In this document: one piece after another, positions 1 through 6,325 of the stretch
How the letters are laid out: each line of letters opens with the position of its first letter
How positions within the stretch are numbered: position 1 is the stretch's first letter
Source of the DNA: Limnoraphis robusta CS-951
Lineage (GTDB): Bacteria; Cyanobacteriota; Cyanobacteriia; Cyanobacteriales; Microcoleaceae
Length of the DNA stretch: 8,478 nucleotides
NCBI RefSeq assembly: GCF_000972705.2
Contig: NZ_LATL02000360.1
Coordinates: 1 to 8,478, forward strand
Direction: 5' to 3'
Notes under the pieces: generated by a model
What the model saw: only the letters and a program-made list of their open reading frames with translations
Database searches by the model: none
Told to the model about the DNA's origin: nothing
Program-made: the position numbers and the translations under genes

Positions 1-17
1 GTGACGTACTCAACACC

Positions 18-1298
18 CTAAGCTGACGCTATAGGGGTCGCTTCTCTTGAATTTCTTCTAGAGCGTTTTATAGTGAGTTTCACGCCCAGACCCACTTTTT
101 TAATTAAGATGGCACTGTTCAAATCTCTATCAAGTTCAGTTGAACAATGAGGGCAACTATGCCATCTTTCCGATAATTCTTTAGGTACAATATTGAGACA
201 ATTTGAACAGAATTGAGACGTATTTCTAGGATTAACTTTGACGACTTTCACTCCAGCGTTTTCGGCTTTGAATGATAGTATTTCGACAAATTGACCTAGA
301 CCTGCATCTGCCAAACTTTTATTTAACCCCGACTTAGCCGCTTGACCATTAGGTAAGTATTTTCCGGTTTCATCCTGTTTAGGCTTACATCGCTTTATCA
401 TATTGCGAATCTTTAAATCTTCGATAAAGATTACATCGGACTTAGCGATTAATTGATTAGCCTGCTCATAATGAAACTGCTTTCTCTGCCTTTGAATTCT
501 TTGGTGGATCTTGGCAACCTTTCCGTACAGGAGTTTTCTGGCTCTACTTCCCTTCTTTCTACTAGCCGCTTTTCGTTGTAGCTTTTCCAGCTTGTCTTCA
601 GCTTTACGGAAATATTTAGGAATGGGAATTGCTTCACCAGTCGATAAAGTTCCAAATTTCTCTAGCCCTAAATCAATCCCGATACTATTATTCTCTGTTG
701 GTTCAATATCATCAGGGTTGAAGTCAGGAACAGTGTTATCAACTAAGGAAAGTGTTACATAAAAACCATCAGCTTTTTTTGTGACCAGAGCCGTTTTTAT
801 TGTGACACCTTCTGGTATAGGTCTGTGATATATGAGCTTAATCTTGCCCAGTTTAGGAAGTTGAATGTACCCGTCTTGAATACAATCAACCTTGACTCTA
901 GAGTAAGAAAAAGTTCTATATCGACCTTTACTTTTAAAGCGAGGTTTACCACTTTTCTTCCCGTTACAATCGCCTTTTAAATACCTGTCAAAAGCTAGTT
1001 TGACTCGTTTCACCATATCCTGTAATACATCAGCATGAATGTCTTTGTATTCAGGAAAGAGTTGCTTAAGCCTAACTAAGTCTCGCTTTTGACCATAGTA
1101 TTCCGGCTGTTCTCTTAGTCCTGGTAAATGAGAAACCAGTATCGAACAAGAATTAATAGGGCATCTGTTGCGCTCCCACCAATCAAATCTATCCCCTAGA
1201 AGATAGTTGTAATGGCGGCGTAACAACTCAAGCCAGTGGTTGATTCTGGCTTTCTGCTCAGTCGTAAGTCTTAATCGATACTGATATGCTAATCTCAT
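18..1298 (-). CDS. tnpB: TnpB, RNA-guided nuclease of an IS200/IS605 element
   Basis: This 426-residue protein has the usual TnpB length and all expected active-site parts. An N-terminal helix-rich OrfB region (about 1-200) is followed by RuvC-I with GIDLG at 207-211 (Asp209), RuvC-II with FIEDL at 291-295 (Glu293), a zinc ribbon with Cys364, Cys367, Cys382 and Cys385, and RuvC-III with DRDLNSA at 390-396. Known TnpB proteins use an omega RNA from the 3' end of the gene and the element right end to cut DNA carrying the vacated insertion site, which favours element retention. Nothing suggests inactivation: no frameshift, and the C-terminus runs to a normal TAG. The ATG start faces the tnpA start. 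The omega-RNA guide would come from sequence beyond base 1, so its target cannot be read. Whether the nuclease is active is inferred from intact motifs only. Confidence 0.93.
   Translation of the reverse strand: MRLAYQYRLRLTTEQKARINHWLELLRRHYNYLLGDRFDWWERNRCPINSCSILVSHLPGLREQPEYYGQKRDLVRLKQLFPEYKDIHADVLQDMVKRVKLAFDRYLKGDCNGKKSGKPRFKSKGRYRTFSYSRVKVDCIQDGYIQLPKLGKIKLIYHRPIPEGVTIKTALVTKKADGFYVTLSLVDNTVPDFNPDDIEPTENNSIGIDLGLEKFGTLSTGEAIPIPKYFRKAEDKLEKLQRKAASRKKGSRARKLLYGKVAKIHQRIQRQRKQFHYEQANQLIAKSDVIFIEDLKIRNMIKRCKPKQDETGKYLPNGQAAKSGLNKSLADAGLGQFVEILSFKAENAGVKVVKVNPRNTSQFCSNCLNIVPKELSERWHSCPHCSTELDRDLNSAILIKKVGLGVKLTIKRSRRNSREATPIASA
20..43. repeat. Candidate right-end hairpin of the IS200/IS605 element
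   Basis: AAGC at 20-23 pairs with GCTT at 40-43 and GAC at 25-27 pairs with GTC at 37-39, leaving T24 bulged and a 9-nt loop. It overlaps the last tnpB codons, where this family often keeps its right-end hairpin and the omega-RNA scaffold. The stem is only 7 bp, so chance is possible. Confidence 0.35.
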
Positions 1299-1329
1299 GC
1301 TAGGATTGTAGCATATATCATTTAGTGTT

Positions 1330-1749
1330 GTGACTACAAAATCTTATAAGTCAACCGGACGTGCTGTTTCAAGCTTGCAAGCTCACTTGGTGCTTACAAC
1401 CAAATATAGAAGAAAGGTGTTAACTAGACCTATGCTTGAACGACTTAAAGACCATATACATAATCTCTGTTCAAAATGGAACGTCCTCGTTATTGAATTC
1501 GTTGGCGAGGACAACCACATCCACTTGCTTTTTTCTTACTACCCGCAGTTAGATTTGTGCAAGTTTATTAACAACTTAAAAACGGTTACGAGTCGATTAA
1601 TTCGTAAAGAGTTTGAACAAGAATTAAATCAGACTTACCGAGGAAAAGCAGTATTATGGAATGGATCTTACTTCATTGCTTCATGTGGTGGAGTTACTGT
1701 TGATGTGTTGAGAAAATACATCGAAGGACAGGAAGTTCCTGTGCATTGA
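1330..1749 (+). CDS. tnpA: TnpA, Y1 HUH transposase of an IS200/IS605 element
   Basis: This 139-residue protein matches the single-domain Y1 transposase that excises and inserts IS200/IS605 elements as single-stranded DNA. Visible marks are the N-terminal LTTKYRRKVL segment (22-31), the metal-binding HUH motif NHIHLLF with His63 and His65, the LWNGSYFIASCGG stretch (109-121), and the catalytic Tyr130 in LRKYIEGQ with Gln134 one helical turn further. The length is normal and the frame is intact. The start chosen is GTG at 1330, because it keeps the conserved N-terminus at the usual distance; no strong ribosome site precedes it. It diverges from tnpB across 31 bp, so the two genes probably share a short promoter region. 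It would act on the hairpins proposed at 1774-1802 and 20-43. Confidence 0.94.
   Translation: MTTKSYKSTGRAVSSLQAHLVLTTKYRRKVLTRPMLERLKDHIHNLCSKWNVLVIEFVGEDNHIHLLFSYYPQLDLCKFINNLKTVTSRLIRKEFEQELNQTYRGKAVLWNGSYFIASCGGVTVDVLRKYIEGQEVPVH
1728..1742. repeat. 15-bp perfect palindrome at the tnpA 3' end
   Basis: ACAGGAA and TTCCTGT form two 7-bp arms around a single central G, inside the last codons of tnpA. It could be part of the subterminal left-end structure or a weak transcription-stop hairpin, but it has no following T run. The arms are visible directly; a role is a guess. Confidence 0.4.
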
Positions 1750-1773
1750 TAGAGATCCTGTCTGCCATTCCTC

Positions 1774-1802
1774 GTCACGGCAAATTAGAAATTATGCCGG
1801 AC
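1774..1802. repeat. Candidate left-end TnpA-binding hairpin of the IS200/IS605 element
   Basis: GTC (1774-1776), CGGCA (1778-1782) and AATT (1783-1786) pair with AATT (1790-1793), TGCCG (1795-1799) and GAC (1800-1802), giving a 12-bp stem with a 3-nt loop and single bulged A residues at 1777 and 1794 (T on the opposite strand). Bulged subterminal hairpins are the recognition element of IS608-type TnpA. The foot lies about 18 nt from the point where vapC stops matching a PIN protein, a plausible spacing for a left end. Confidence 0.55.
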
Positions 1803-1928
1803 GGCTCCTGGCAGTTTAGCTGAAATCCCTATCCAATCAGCATTTTGTAAGAATTGGACGAGTTGAGTCGTTCCTTGCAGTAGCGCCACAATTGCATTCG
1901 TATCCAGCAAATAGCGATTACCACTCAT
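1785..1928 (-). pseudogene. vapC: VapC-type PIN-domain toxin, truncated by the IS element
   Basis: From ATG at 1928 this frame encodes 47 residues. The first ~36 are a typical VapC start: RYLLDTNAIVALL at 5-17 holds the first metal-binding acid of the PIN active site (Asp9), followed by the helix QLVQFLQNADWIGIS. Reading then passes into IS left-end sequence and stops at 1785. Full VapC toxins are about 125-145 residues and need three or four acidic residues, so this piece cannot be an active RNase. The start overlaps the end of the antitoxin gene by 11 bp, the coupling normal for vapBC operons. The rest of vapC is expected beyond the far end of the IS, outside the window. Confidence 0.8.
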
Positions 1929-2142
1929 CCCGCAGAGTCCTCTGCATTGCAACTGCATCTTCTGACCAGGCTAATTGTCCTGCCAAATCAGAAAAATCAT
2001 ACTTTAATTCTTGCTTATCAAGTGATGAAACTGGGTTTAAAACAAGGACAACATTTACCTCTACTGCCTTTAACTGAGTCAAAATATTAAGATTTAAGCA
2101 GCCAGATTCATCAGTCTTAGTCGTTAGTTGTAGAACTTCCAT
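1918..2142 (-). CDS. vapB: VapB-type antitoxin of a VapBC pair
   Basis: The chosen ATG at 2142 gives a 74-residue protein; the same frame extends upstream to a possible start at 2184, but the MEVLQLTTKTDESG start fits this small cyanobacterial antitoxin group better. It begins with a beta-hairpin-like region (2-37) and ends with YDFSDLAGQLAW and AMQRTLRDEW (48-74), an acidic and aromatic tail of the kind that wraps the PIN toxin groove. It overlaps the vapC start by 11 bp, which fixes the pair. The antitoxin is intact while its toxin is cut, so it may now serve only as a DNA-binding repressor or protect against related toxins. The pairing is seen in the sequence; family membership rests on context and recalled similarity. 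Confidence 0.72.
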   Translation of the reverse strand: MEVLQLTTKTDESGCLNLNILTQLKAVEVNVVLVLNPVSSLDKQELKYDFSDLAGQLAWSEDAVAMQRTLRDEW

Positions 2143-2227
2143 TACCAATAGAAGAGTAAACTTTATCTTGGCTGATTTTAGCACAATTTATCATCTGTTG
2201 GAATAGAGAGTAGATCCCTCGCTAATA

Positions 2228-2258
2228 ATGTTGGGTTTCCTACCTCAACCCAACCTAC
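2228..2258 (-). repeat. Solo GTAG-headed REP-like hairpin repeat
   Basis: Read on the minus strand it starts with GTAGGTTGGGTT and ends AACCCAACAT; GTTGGGTT and AACCCAAC form an 8-bp stem around a 9-nt loop. It is the same family as the arrays at 7387 and 8255. It lies between the vapB start and the broken yoeB end and differs from the copy at 2726 at one position. Confidence 0.85.
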
Positions 2259-2276
2259 TTTCTGACTGTTCATCGG

Positions 2277-2438
2277 TTAATAATGATATCTGCAAGCAAG
2301 AATTCTAATCTTATCATCTAACACTTGATAGACTAAGCGGTGTTCTTGGTCAATCCTTCTAGACCAACAACCCGATAGTTCATGCTTTAATTTTTCAGGT
2401 TTGCCAGTTCCTTGAAAGGGAGTCCGTCGGATCAAATT
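2277..2438 (-). pseudogene. yoeB: YoeB-type toxin (RelE superfamily), N-terminus missing
   Basis: This frame encodes the last ~50 residues of a YoeB ribosome-dependent mRNA interferase: [20 protein letters not shown], then [13 protein letters not shown], then a C-terminal CRYHY stop. These match residues 35-84 of E. coli YoeB, including the Arg of EHRLVY and the terminal His-Tyr pair used in catalysis. The first ~34 residues, which form the first strand and helices, are absent; there is an in-frame stop at 2448 and no ATG. The remnant begins exactly at the end of the upstream antitoxin frame, so a deletion of about 100 bp seems to have joined antitoxin end to toxin middle. A TTG at 2435 could start a short peptide, but it would lack the fold. 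Confidence 0.85.
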
Positions 2439-2641
2439 CCCAGCTTTTCACAGGCTTCCTCTAATCCCATTCCACCTTGACGATTTTTTGCTTCTAAAAG
2501 ACGGCGTTTCATCGTTTCACTTTTTAACAAATAAGCAGTTTCCCTTTCCGATTCAATATCGCGCCATAAATCAATCGGAACAATGACAGCAACGGTTTCT
2601 CCCCGTTCATTGAATACATACTGAATATCTGTTTGGCTCAT
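2432..2641 (-). CDS. YefM/Phd-like antitoxin paired with the broken YoeB
   Basis: ATG at 2641 gives a 69-residue protein; a TTG start at 2674 would add 11 residues but is less likely because [15 protein letters not shown] matches the usual start of this cyanobacterial antitoxin group. Residues 1-30 ([19 protein letters not shown]) resemble the beta-alpha DNA-binding half of Phd/YefM proteins. The rest is helical ([20 protein letters not shown], 36-55) and ends EEACEKLGI, the tail that would wrap the toxin. It is complete, sits directly upstream of the YoeB remnant, and is preceded by a good TATAAT box with an adjacent palindrome, suggesting normal autoregulation. With the toxin dead it is an orphan antitoxin. 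Confidence 0.8.
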   Translation of the reverse strand: MSQTDIQYVFNERGETVAVIVPIDLWRDIESERETAYLLKSETMKRRLLEAKNRQGGMGLEEACEKLGI

Positions 2642-2687
2642 CTTTTTATTCGTACCTTGATTGAGTTTTAGCAACGATTATGAGACT

Positions 2688-2693
2688 ATTATA
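2688..2693 (-). promoter_or_regulatory. Candidate -10 box for the YefM-like antitoxin gene
   Basis: A perfect TATAAT on the minus strand lies about 47 bp before the chosen ATG at 2641. A weak CTGACC at 19 bp spacing could be the -35 element. Overall a plausible sigma-70-type promoter. Confidence 0.45.
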
Positions 2694-2695
2694 GC

Positions 2696-2706
2696 GCGAT
2701 TATCGC
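2696..2706. promoter_or_regulatory. Candidate operator palindrome before the YefM-like antitoxin
   Basis: GCGAT and ATCGC form an 11-bp palindrome with one central base, immediately upstream of the TATAAT box. Phd/YefM antitoxins repress their own promoters by binding such palindromes, so this is a reasonable operator candidate; short GC-AT palindromes are also common by chance in HIP1-rich genomes. Confidence 0.3.
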
Positions 2707-2725
2707 TCTTACGGTCAGCCAGCAA

Positions 2726-2756
2726 ATGTTGGGTTTCGTACCTCAACCCAACCTAC
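2726..2756 (-). repeat. Solo GTAG-headed REP-like hairpin overlapping a gene end
   Basis: Same 31-bp hairpin as at 2228, same orientation, one base different. Its GTAG (minus strand 2756-2753) contains the TAG stop codon of the coiled-coil gene at 2753-3403. With the copy at 2228 it brackets the yefM-yoeB remnant. Confidence 0.87.
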
Positions 2757-3403
2757 TCACTTGGAATTTTTTGAGGGTCTGAATCAGTTTCCAGTTCGGT
2801 TTGTACGGCTTTTAATTGCTCTGCCAGTTGATTGATTTCCCGCTCCAAATCTTTCCAATTTGCCGCACCCTGAAAGGAATGTTGTAAAGATTGAAGCTGA
2901 TTTTCTAACGTCAGCAACTCTTTTAAGATTTCCAACTTCTGAGTATTGCTGTGGGAACTGTTGAGAACGGTATTTTGCAGTTCTTTTAATTCCAGATCGA
3001 GATGTAACCGCTTTTCTTTTACCCGCGCTTCCTGTTCTGAAACTTCAATTTTATGCAGGACGCTAACAAAATTTTCCCGCCATTTCCCAACGGATGAAAT
3101 TAAATCTTGAACGGTTTTTGCAGGCCGATCTCCGCCTTGAGAAACTTCGATAATTCGGCTCAATTGTTCTTGAACTTTCTCTAAAGTTTCAGTTTGACTG
3201 ACGGCTTTGGCTCTGGGTTCTAACTGTTGTTGAATTTCGGCCCGAAAGCGATCGCAATCTTTCCCAATTTCTGTAATGACCCTGGCAATTGATAAAATTG
3301 ACTCAACCGTTTCTTGGGACAAACGACTACCACCCAGTTCGATTAATTCCTCGGTTCGCTTGTAGATGGCGTGAAAATGCTGCGATTTGTCAATCGGATT
3401 CAT
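2753..3403 (-). CDS. Coiled-coil protein of unknown function
   Basis: I do not recognise this 216-residue protein. It has no signal peptide or membrane segment and is rich in Glu, Gln, Lys and Leu. Predicted helices cover most of it, with heptad-like coiled-coil stretches near 40-85, 118-148, 155-178 and 183-206; residues 86-117 (QGGDRPAKTVQDLISSVGKW) may be a break. ATG at 3403 is preceded by a G run (TGGGGG) that could serve as ribosome site. Its coding frame carries one HIP1 octamer (3248), suggesting long residence in the host. It diverges from the baseplate operon over 112 bp, so a shared control region is possible, but a link to the injection machine is speculation. The TAG stop lies inside a REP-like repeat, so the C-terminal end may have been altered by repeat insertion. 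Confidence 0.75.
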   Translation of the reverse strand: MNPIDKSQHFHAIYKRTEELIELGGSRLSQETVESILSIARVITEIGKDCDRFRAEIQQQLEPRAKAVSQTETLEKVQEQLSRIIEVSQGGDRPAKTVQDLISSVGKWRENFVSVLHKIEVSEQEARVKEKRLHLDLELKELQNTVLNSSHSNTQKLEILKELLTLENQLQSLQHSFQGAANWKDLEREINQLAEQLKAVQTELETDSDPQKIPSE

Positions 3404-3471
3404 AGCAGCCCCCAGAAACTTAAGGTTAAATTAACACAAAAATACGTTCGCTTATCGTAACTCTAGCTTAA

Positions 3472-3477
3472 TATAAT
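3472..3477 (+). promoter_or_regulatory. Candidate -10 box of the baseplate operon
   Basis: A perfect TATAAT lies 38 bp before the gp25-like start in an AT-rich 112-bp intergenic region. No good -35 hexamer is seen at 16-18 bp, so the promoter may be weak or activator-dependent. Confidence 0.45.
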
Positions 3478-3515
3478 CAGCATCGGCAGGTACTTCAAGC
3501 CTATCAAAAACCCAA

Positions 3516-3932
3516 ATGCCACTTGCAGACAACAATCAACCCCCAGATTATATCGGATCGGGGATCGCATTTCCCGGTCAAACGAACGTCACCGGAGGGG
3601 TGCTGCTGAGTTCATCAACTCGTAACATCGAGGAGTCAATTTGGATTATCCTGAGTACCGACCTCGGAGAACGGGTCTATCGGCCCGATTTTGGCTCCCG
3701 TTTGTCGGAGTTGGTGTTTGCGCCCCTCAACCGCGAAACGCTTTTACTGCTGCGTCTCTACGTCGAAGAAGCGCTGAAAATGTGGGAACCCCGGATTATT
3801 TTGCGAGAAGTGCGAACCAACCCAGACCCAATTAGAGGTATGGTAGAACTGGATATTATCTATCAACCCAAAAATAGTTTTGAAACTCGCAGTTTGGTCT
3901 ATCCATTTTACCTCGAACCAACTGTTCAATAA
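3516..3932 (+). CDS. gp25/gpW-like baseplate wedge protein of a contractile injection system
   Basis: This 138-residue protein fits the GPW_gp25 family, whose T4 gp25, TssE and Afp9 members form the baseplate wedge and start sheath assembly. Key marks are IEESIWIILSTDLGERVYRP (38-57) followed by DFGSRL, the hydrophobic helix LLLLRLYVEEAL (76-87), and the conserved EPRI motif at 91-94 in MWEPRI, the EPR signature of gp25/TssE. The N-terminal 35 residues (with GIAFPGQTNVTGG) are a short leader typical of injection-system versions. ATG at 3516 has no clear Shine-Dalgarno, common in cyanobacteria. It is first in a three-gene operon, 33 bp before the J-like gene, and follows a TATAAT box. Length and motifs are normal, so it should be functional. 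Confidence 0.9.
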   Translation: MPLADNNQPPDYIGSGIAFPGQTNVTGGVLLSSSTRNIEESIWIILSTDLGERVYRPDFGSRLSELVFAPLNRETLLLLRLYVEEALKMWEPRIILREVRTNPDPIRGMVELDIIYQPKNSFETRSLVYPFYLEPTVQ

Positions 3933-3965
3933 TAGCGATCCGTATTAACTTTTAAAATTAGCAGC

Positions 3966-6305
3966 ATGGTGAATTTTGATTTTCTGCCGAATTTACCCAA
4001 ACCGAATCTAGACGATCGCAAATTTGAAGATTTAGTGCAGGAATGTTTGCTTCGGATTCCCCGCTATTGTCCCGAATGGACGAACCACAATCCGAGCGAT
4101 CCGGGAATTACGATGATTGAACTGTTTTCCTGGCTAACCGATCAGATGTTGTATCGGTTCAATCAAGTTCCGATCCGCAATTATATTGTATTTTTGGAGA
4201 TGTTGGGGATTCGTCTAAAGCCACCTGCTGCGGCGCGAACATTGATCACCTTTGAACTGACAAAAGAGCAAAATATACCCTTTCCAATTCCGGCGGGAAC
4301 GGAGGTGGCAACCGAACGCACGGAAACCGAAGAAGCGATTATTTTCAGCACGGATAGAAAGTTCTTAATCGGAATTCCTCGGATACAATGTTTTTTGAAA
4401 GCCACAGAATATGATTATAATGAAAATCTGAGCAATGAGAGTTTGGAGGCTATTTTTCCGCGATCGCGATCGTTTTGGAGTCGCCAAGAAAACGGAGAAT
4501 GGCTGACAACCATTCGCACTCCTATTTTTGAACAATCACCCCAACGGGGAAATTGTTTTTATCTGGTGATTGAACCCAAAGCAACGGGCGAAGAAAATAG
4601 CATTGAAGGTAATATTCTCGCCATCACGTTTAAAGGACAAGCCGCCACCGCAACGGGAATTGATCCGAAAAATCCGCCCCGAGAGTGGGAAGCCTGGAAT
4701 GGTCGAGAATGGGTTTCGATTTTGCGACAGGAAAACGACGATCGCACCGATGGATTTAGTTTTGCAGAAATTACCCAACAAGGCCCGAATCCCGAACAGG
4801 GAGCGGATGTGATTTTGCACCTCCCAAATCGTTGGCCGGAGGATGATTTGGGAACTCAATATCGGGGTCATTGGATTCGTTGTATTTATCGATATTTGCG
4901 AGATAATGATGAGCAAGAATACGGTTACAGCAGTTCTCCGTTGATTTTTGGTTTGTCGGTGCGTGCCATTGGCGGAACCGTTGAGGCGACGCAATGCGTT
5001 TGGGTGCGCGATGAATTGTTGGGGGTGAGTAACGGTAAAGCGGGTCAGGTGTTTGAATTGCAGGGAAAACCCGTTCTCCAACGACAGAGCAACGAATATG
5101 TTGAAATTCAGCCCCCTGGCGATCGCAAACCCCGCGAACGATGGCTGGAAGTCCCGGATTTTGCCGATTCTAGAGCGAACGATCCCCATTATTTAATTGA
5201 CTCCCAAACGGGTGTGGTTCAGTTTGGCCCGCTAATTCGAGAACCAAGTCAATTGAGGTTACAAACCCAGGCGCGAACCCGTTTTCAAACTCAAGACAGT
5301 CTGCAAACCCAGTTTACCGGAACAGAAGCCTCTGCGGATGCGCTTTCTCCGGCTAACGTTGAGACGGAAGGAAAGGCCCAAGAGCGTCAGTATGGTCGGG
5401 TGCCGCCACCGGGATCGGAAATTTATATGAAGGCTTACCGCACGGGGGGAGGGATGAGGGGAAATGTTGAGGCGGAAACGTTAACGGTATTGCGAACGGC
5501 GATCCCCTACGTCAAGCGGGTGATTAACTACGAAGCGGCGACGGGAGGAACGGAACCGGAGTCTTTGGAAAAGGCGGTTTTGCGGGTACCGGGACTGTTG
5601 CGATCAAGTCAACGGGCGATTATTCGGGATGATTTTGAATACCATGCGATGCGAGTTCCGGGTGCGGATGTGGCTCGCGCCCATTGTTTGGATGCGAACA
5701 TGGAAATGGGTAGACGTTGGATCGAACCGGATGCTATTAAGCCGGGTCAGGTGTGTATTTTAACGATACCAAAGGCGGAGATTCAAGATTTGAGCCGGGG
5801 TTTATCTCCTGAAGAATTAAGGCTCGATGATGAACTGACTAAAAAGATTAAAGATTATTTGGACGATCGCAAACCGTTGGGGGTGCAAATTTTGCTGCGA
5901 GAACCTAAATATATTGGGGTGAAAGTTGAGGCTGTTGTTTTGGTTGGGCGGGATGGCGATCGCGAATATATTCGTTCTCAATTTCTGCAACTTTTGTATC
6001 GGTTTCTCAATCCCATTACGGGCGGAACAAACGGTCTGGGCTGGCCGTTAGGACATCCGGTTTATCCATCGGATGTGGTCGCCTATTGTCAGAAATTTTA
6101 TCAGCAAATTCCTCACGTTCGTTATTTAAAAGCGTTAGAACTGAGGGGAATTCGTCCACAAGATCGCCCGAATTGGATTGTTGCGCCCATACCCGAACCT
6201 GTTATTTATCCGGGGGAATTTGGGGTTGTTTGTTCTTGGGATAATGGAGAGGAGAACGAAGAACGAAAAACCGCTCACGAGATTAAGTTTATACTGGATA
6301 ATTAA
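3966..6305 (+). CDS. Baseplate J-like assembly protein (TIGR02243 type; Afp11-like)
   Basis: This 779-residue protein resembles the large J/gp6-like baseplate proteins of phage-tail-like injection systems, which form the wedge ring that holds the spike and triggers sheath contraction. Residues 34-69 (YCPEWTNHNPSDPGITMIEL, then the LFSWLTDQMLYRFNQVP helix) are the family N-terminal signature. A beta-rich middle (about 90-430) includes GHWIRCIYRY (301-310). The C-terminal J core includes YRTGGGMRGNV (491-501), AVLRVPGLLRSSQRAIIRDD (537-556), and TGGTNGLGWPLGHPVYPSDV (685-704). Residues 430-480 form a polar, repeat-like stretch with several QTQ units, probably a surface loop. Three HIP1 octamers lie in the gene. 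It starts 33 bp after the gp25-like gene and ends 20 bp before the next, so the three are almost certainly co-transcribed. The product is cytoplasmic until assembled. Confidence 0.9.
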   Translation: MVNFDFLPNLPKPNLDDRKFEDLVQECLLRIPRYCPEWTNHNPSDPGITMIELFSWLTDQMLYRFNQVPIRNYIVFLEMLGIRLKPPAAARTLITFELTKEQNIPFPIPAGTEVATERTETEEAIIFSTDRKFLIGIPRIQCFLKATEYDYNENLSNESLEAIFPRSRSFWSRQENGEWLTTIRTPIFEQSPQRGNCFYLVIEPKATGEENSIEGNILAITFKGQAATATGIDPKNPPREWEAWNGREWVSILRQENDDRTDGFSFAEITQQGPNPEQGADVILHLPNRWPEDDLGTQYRGHWIRCIYRYLRDNDEQEYGYSSSPLIFGLSVRAIGGTVEATQCVWVRDELLGVSNGKAGQVFELQGKPVLQRQSNEYVEIQPPGDRKPRERWLEVPDFADSRANDPHYLIDSQTGVVQFGPLIREPSQLRLQTQARTRFQTQDSLQTQFTGTEASADALSPANVETEGKAQERQYGRVPPPGSEIYMKAYRTGGGMRGNVEAETLTVLRTAIPYVKRVINYEAATGGTEPESLEKAVLRVPGLLRSSQRAIIRDDFEYHAMRVPGADVARAHCLDANMEMGRRWIEPDAIKPGQVCILTIPKAEIQDLSRGLSPEELRLDDELTKKIKDYLDDRKPLGVQILLREPKYIGVKVEAVVLVGRDGDREYIRSQFLQLLYRFLNPITGGTNGLGWPLGHPVYPSDVVAYCQKFYQQIPHVRYLKALELRGIRPQDRPNWIVAPIPEPVIYPGEFGVVCSWDNGEENEERKTAHEIKFILDN

Positions 6306-6325
6306 GACTAAAATTCTCAAATTGG

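Larger units (their letters stand above)
1..1820. mobile_element. IS200/IS605-family insertion sequence with divergent tnpA and tnpB
   Basis: The element carries a Y1 HUH transposase gene (tnpA, plus strand) and a TnpB nuclease gene (minus strand), with start codons only 31 bp apart, the IS605/IS608-type layout. The left end is placed near 1820, where the reading of an adjacent VapC gene breaks off. About 18 bp inside it is a bulged hairpin (1774-1802) of the kind TnpA binds at element ends. The right end follows the tnpB stop; only 17 bp remain to the window edge, so the true end may lie outside. Elements of this family lack inverted-repeat ends and target duplications, so the ends are inferred from structure, not read directly. 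Confidence 0.7.

Noticed and set aside
1749..1823. Plus-strand open frame ending SAIPRHGKLEIMPDGSWQFS that reads like the 3' end of a gene
   Set aside because: It has no start, lies between the tnpA stop and the vapC break, and overlaps the bulged hairpin proposed as the IS left end. I cannot name a family, so it is probably non-coding IS end, although a gene remnant is not excluded.
1892..2077. 61-codon plus-strand open frame opposite vapB and vapC
   Set aside because: It is antisense to the recognisable VapB and VapC frames and has no domain or ribosome site.
4536..5189. 217-codon open frame on the minus strand inside the J-like gene
   Set aside because: Its protein has no recognisable domain and it lies antisense to a well-conserved gene; it is a by-product of the codon bias of that gene.
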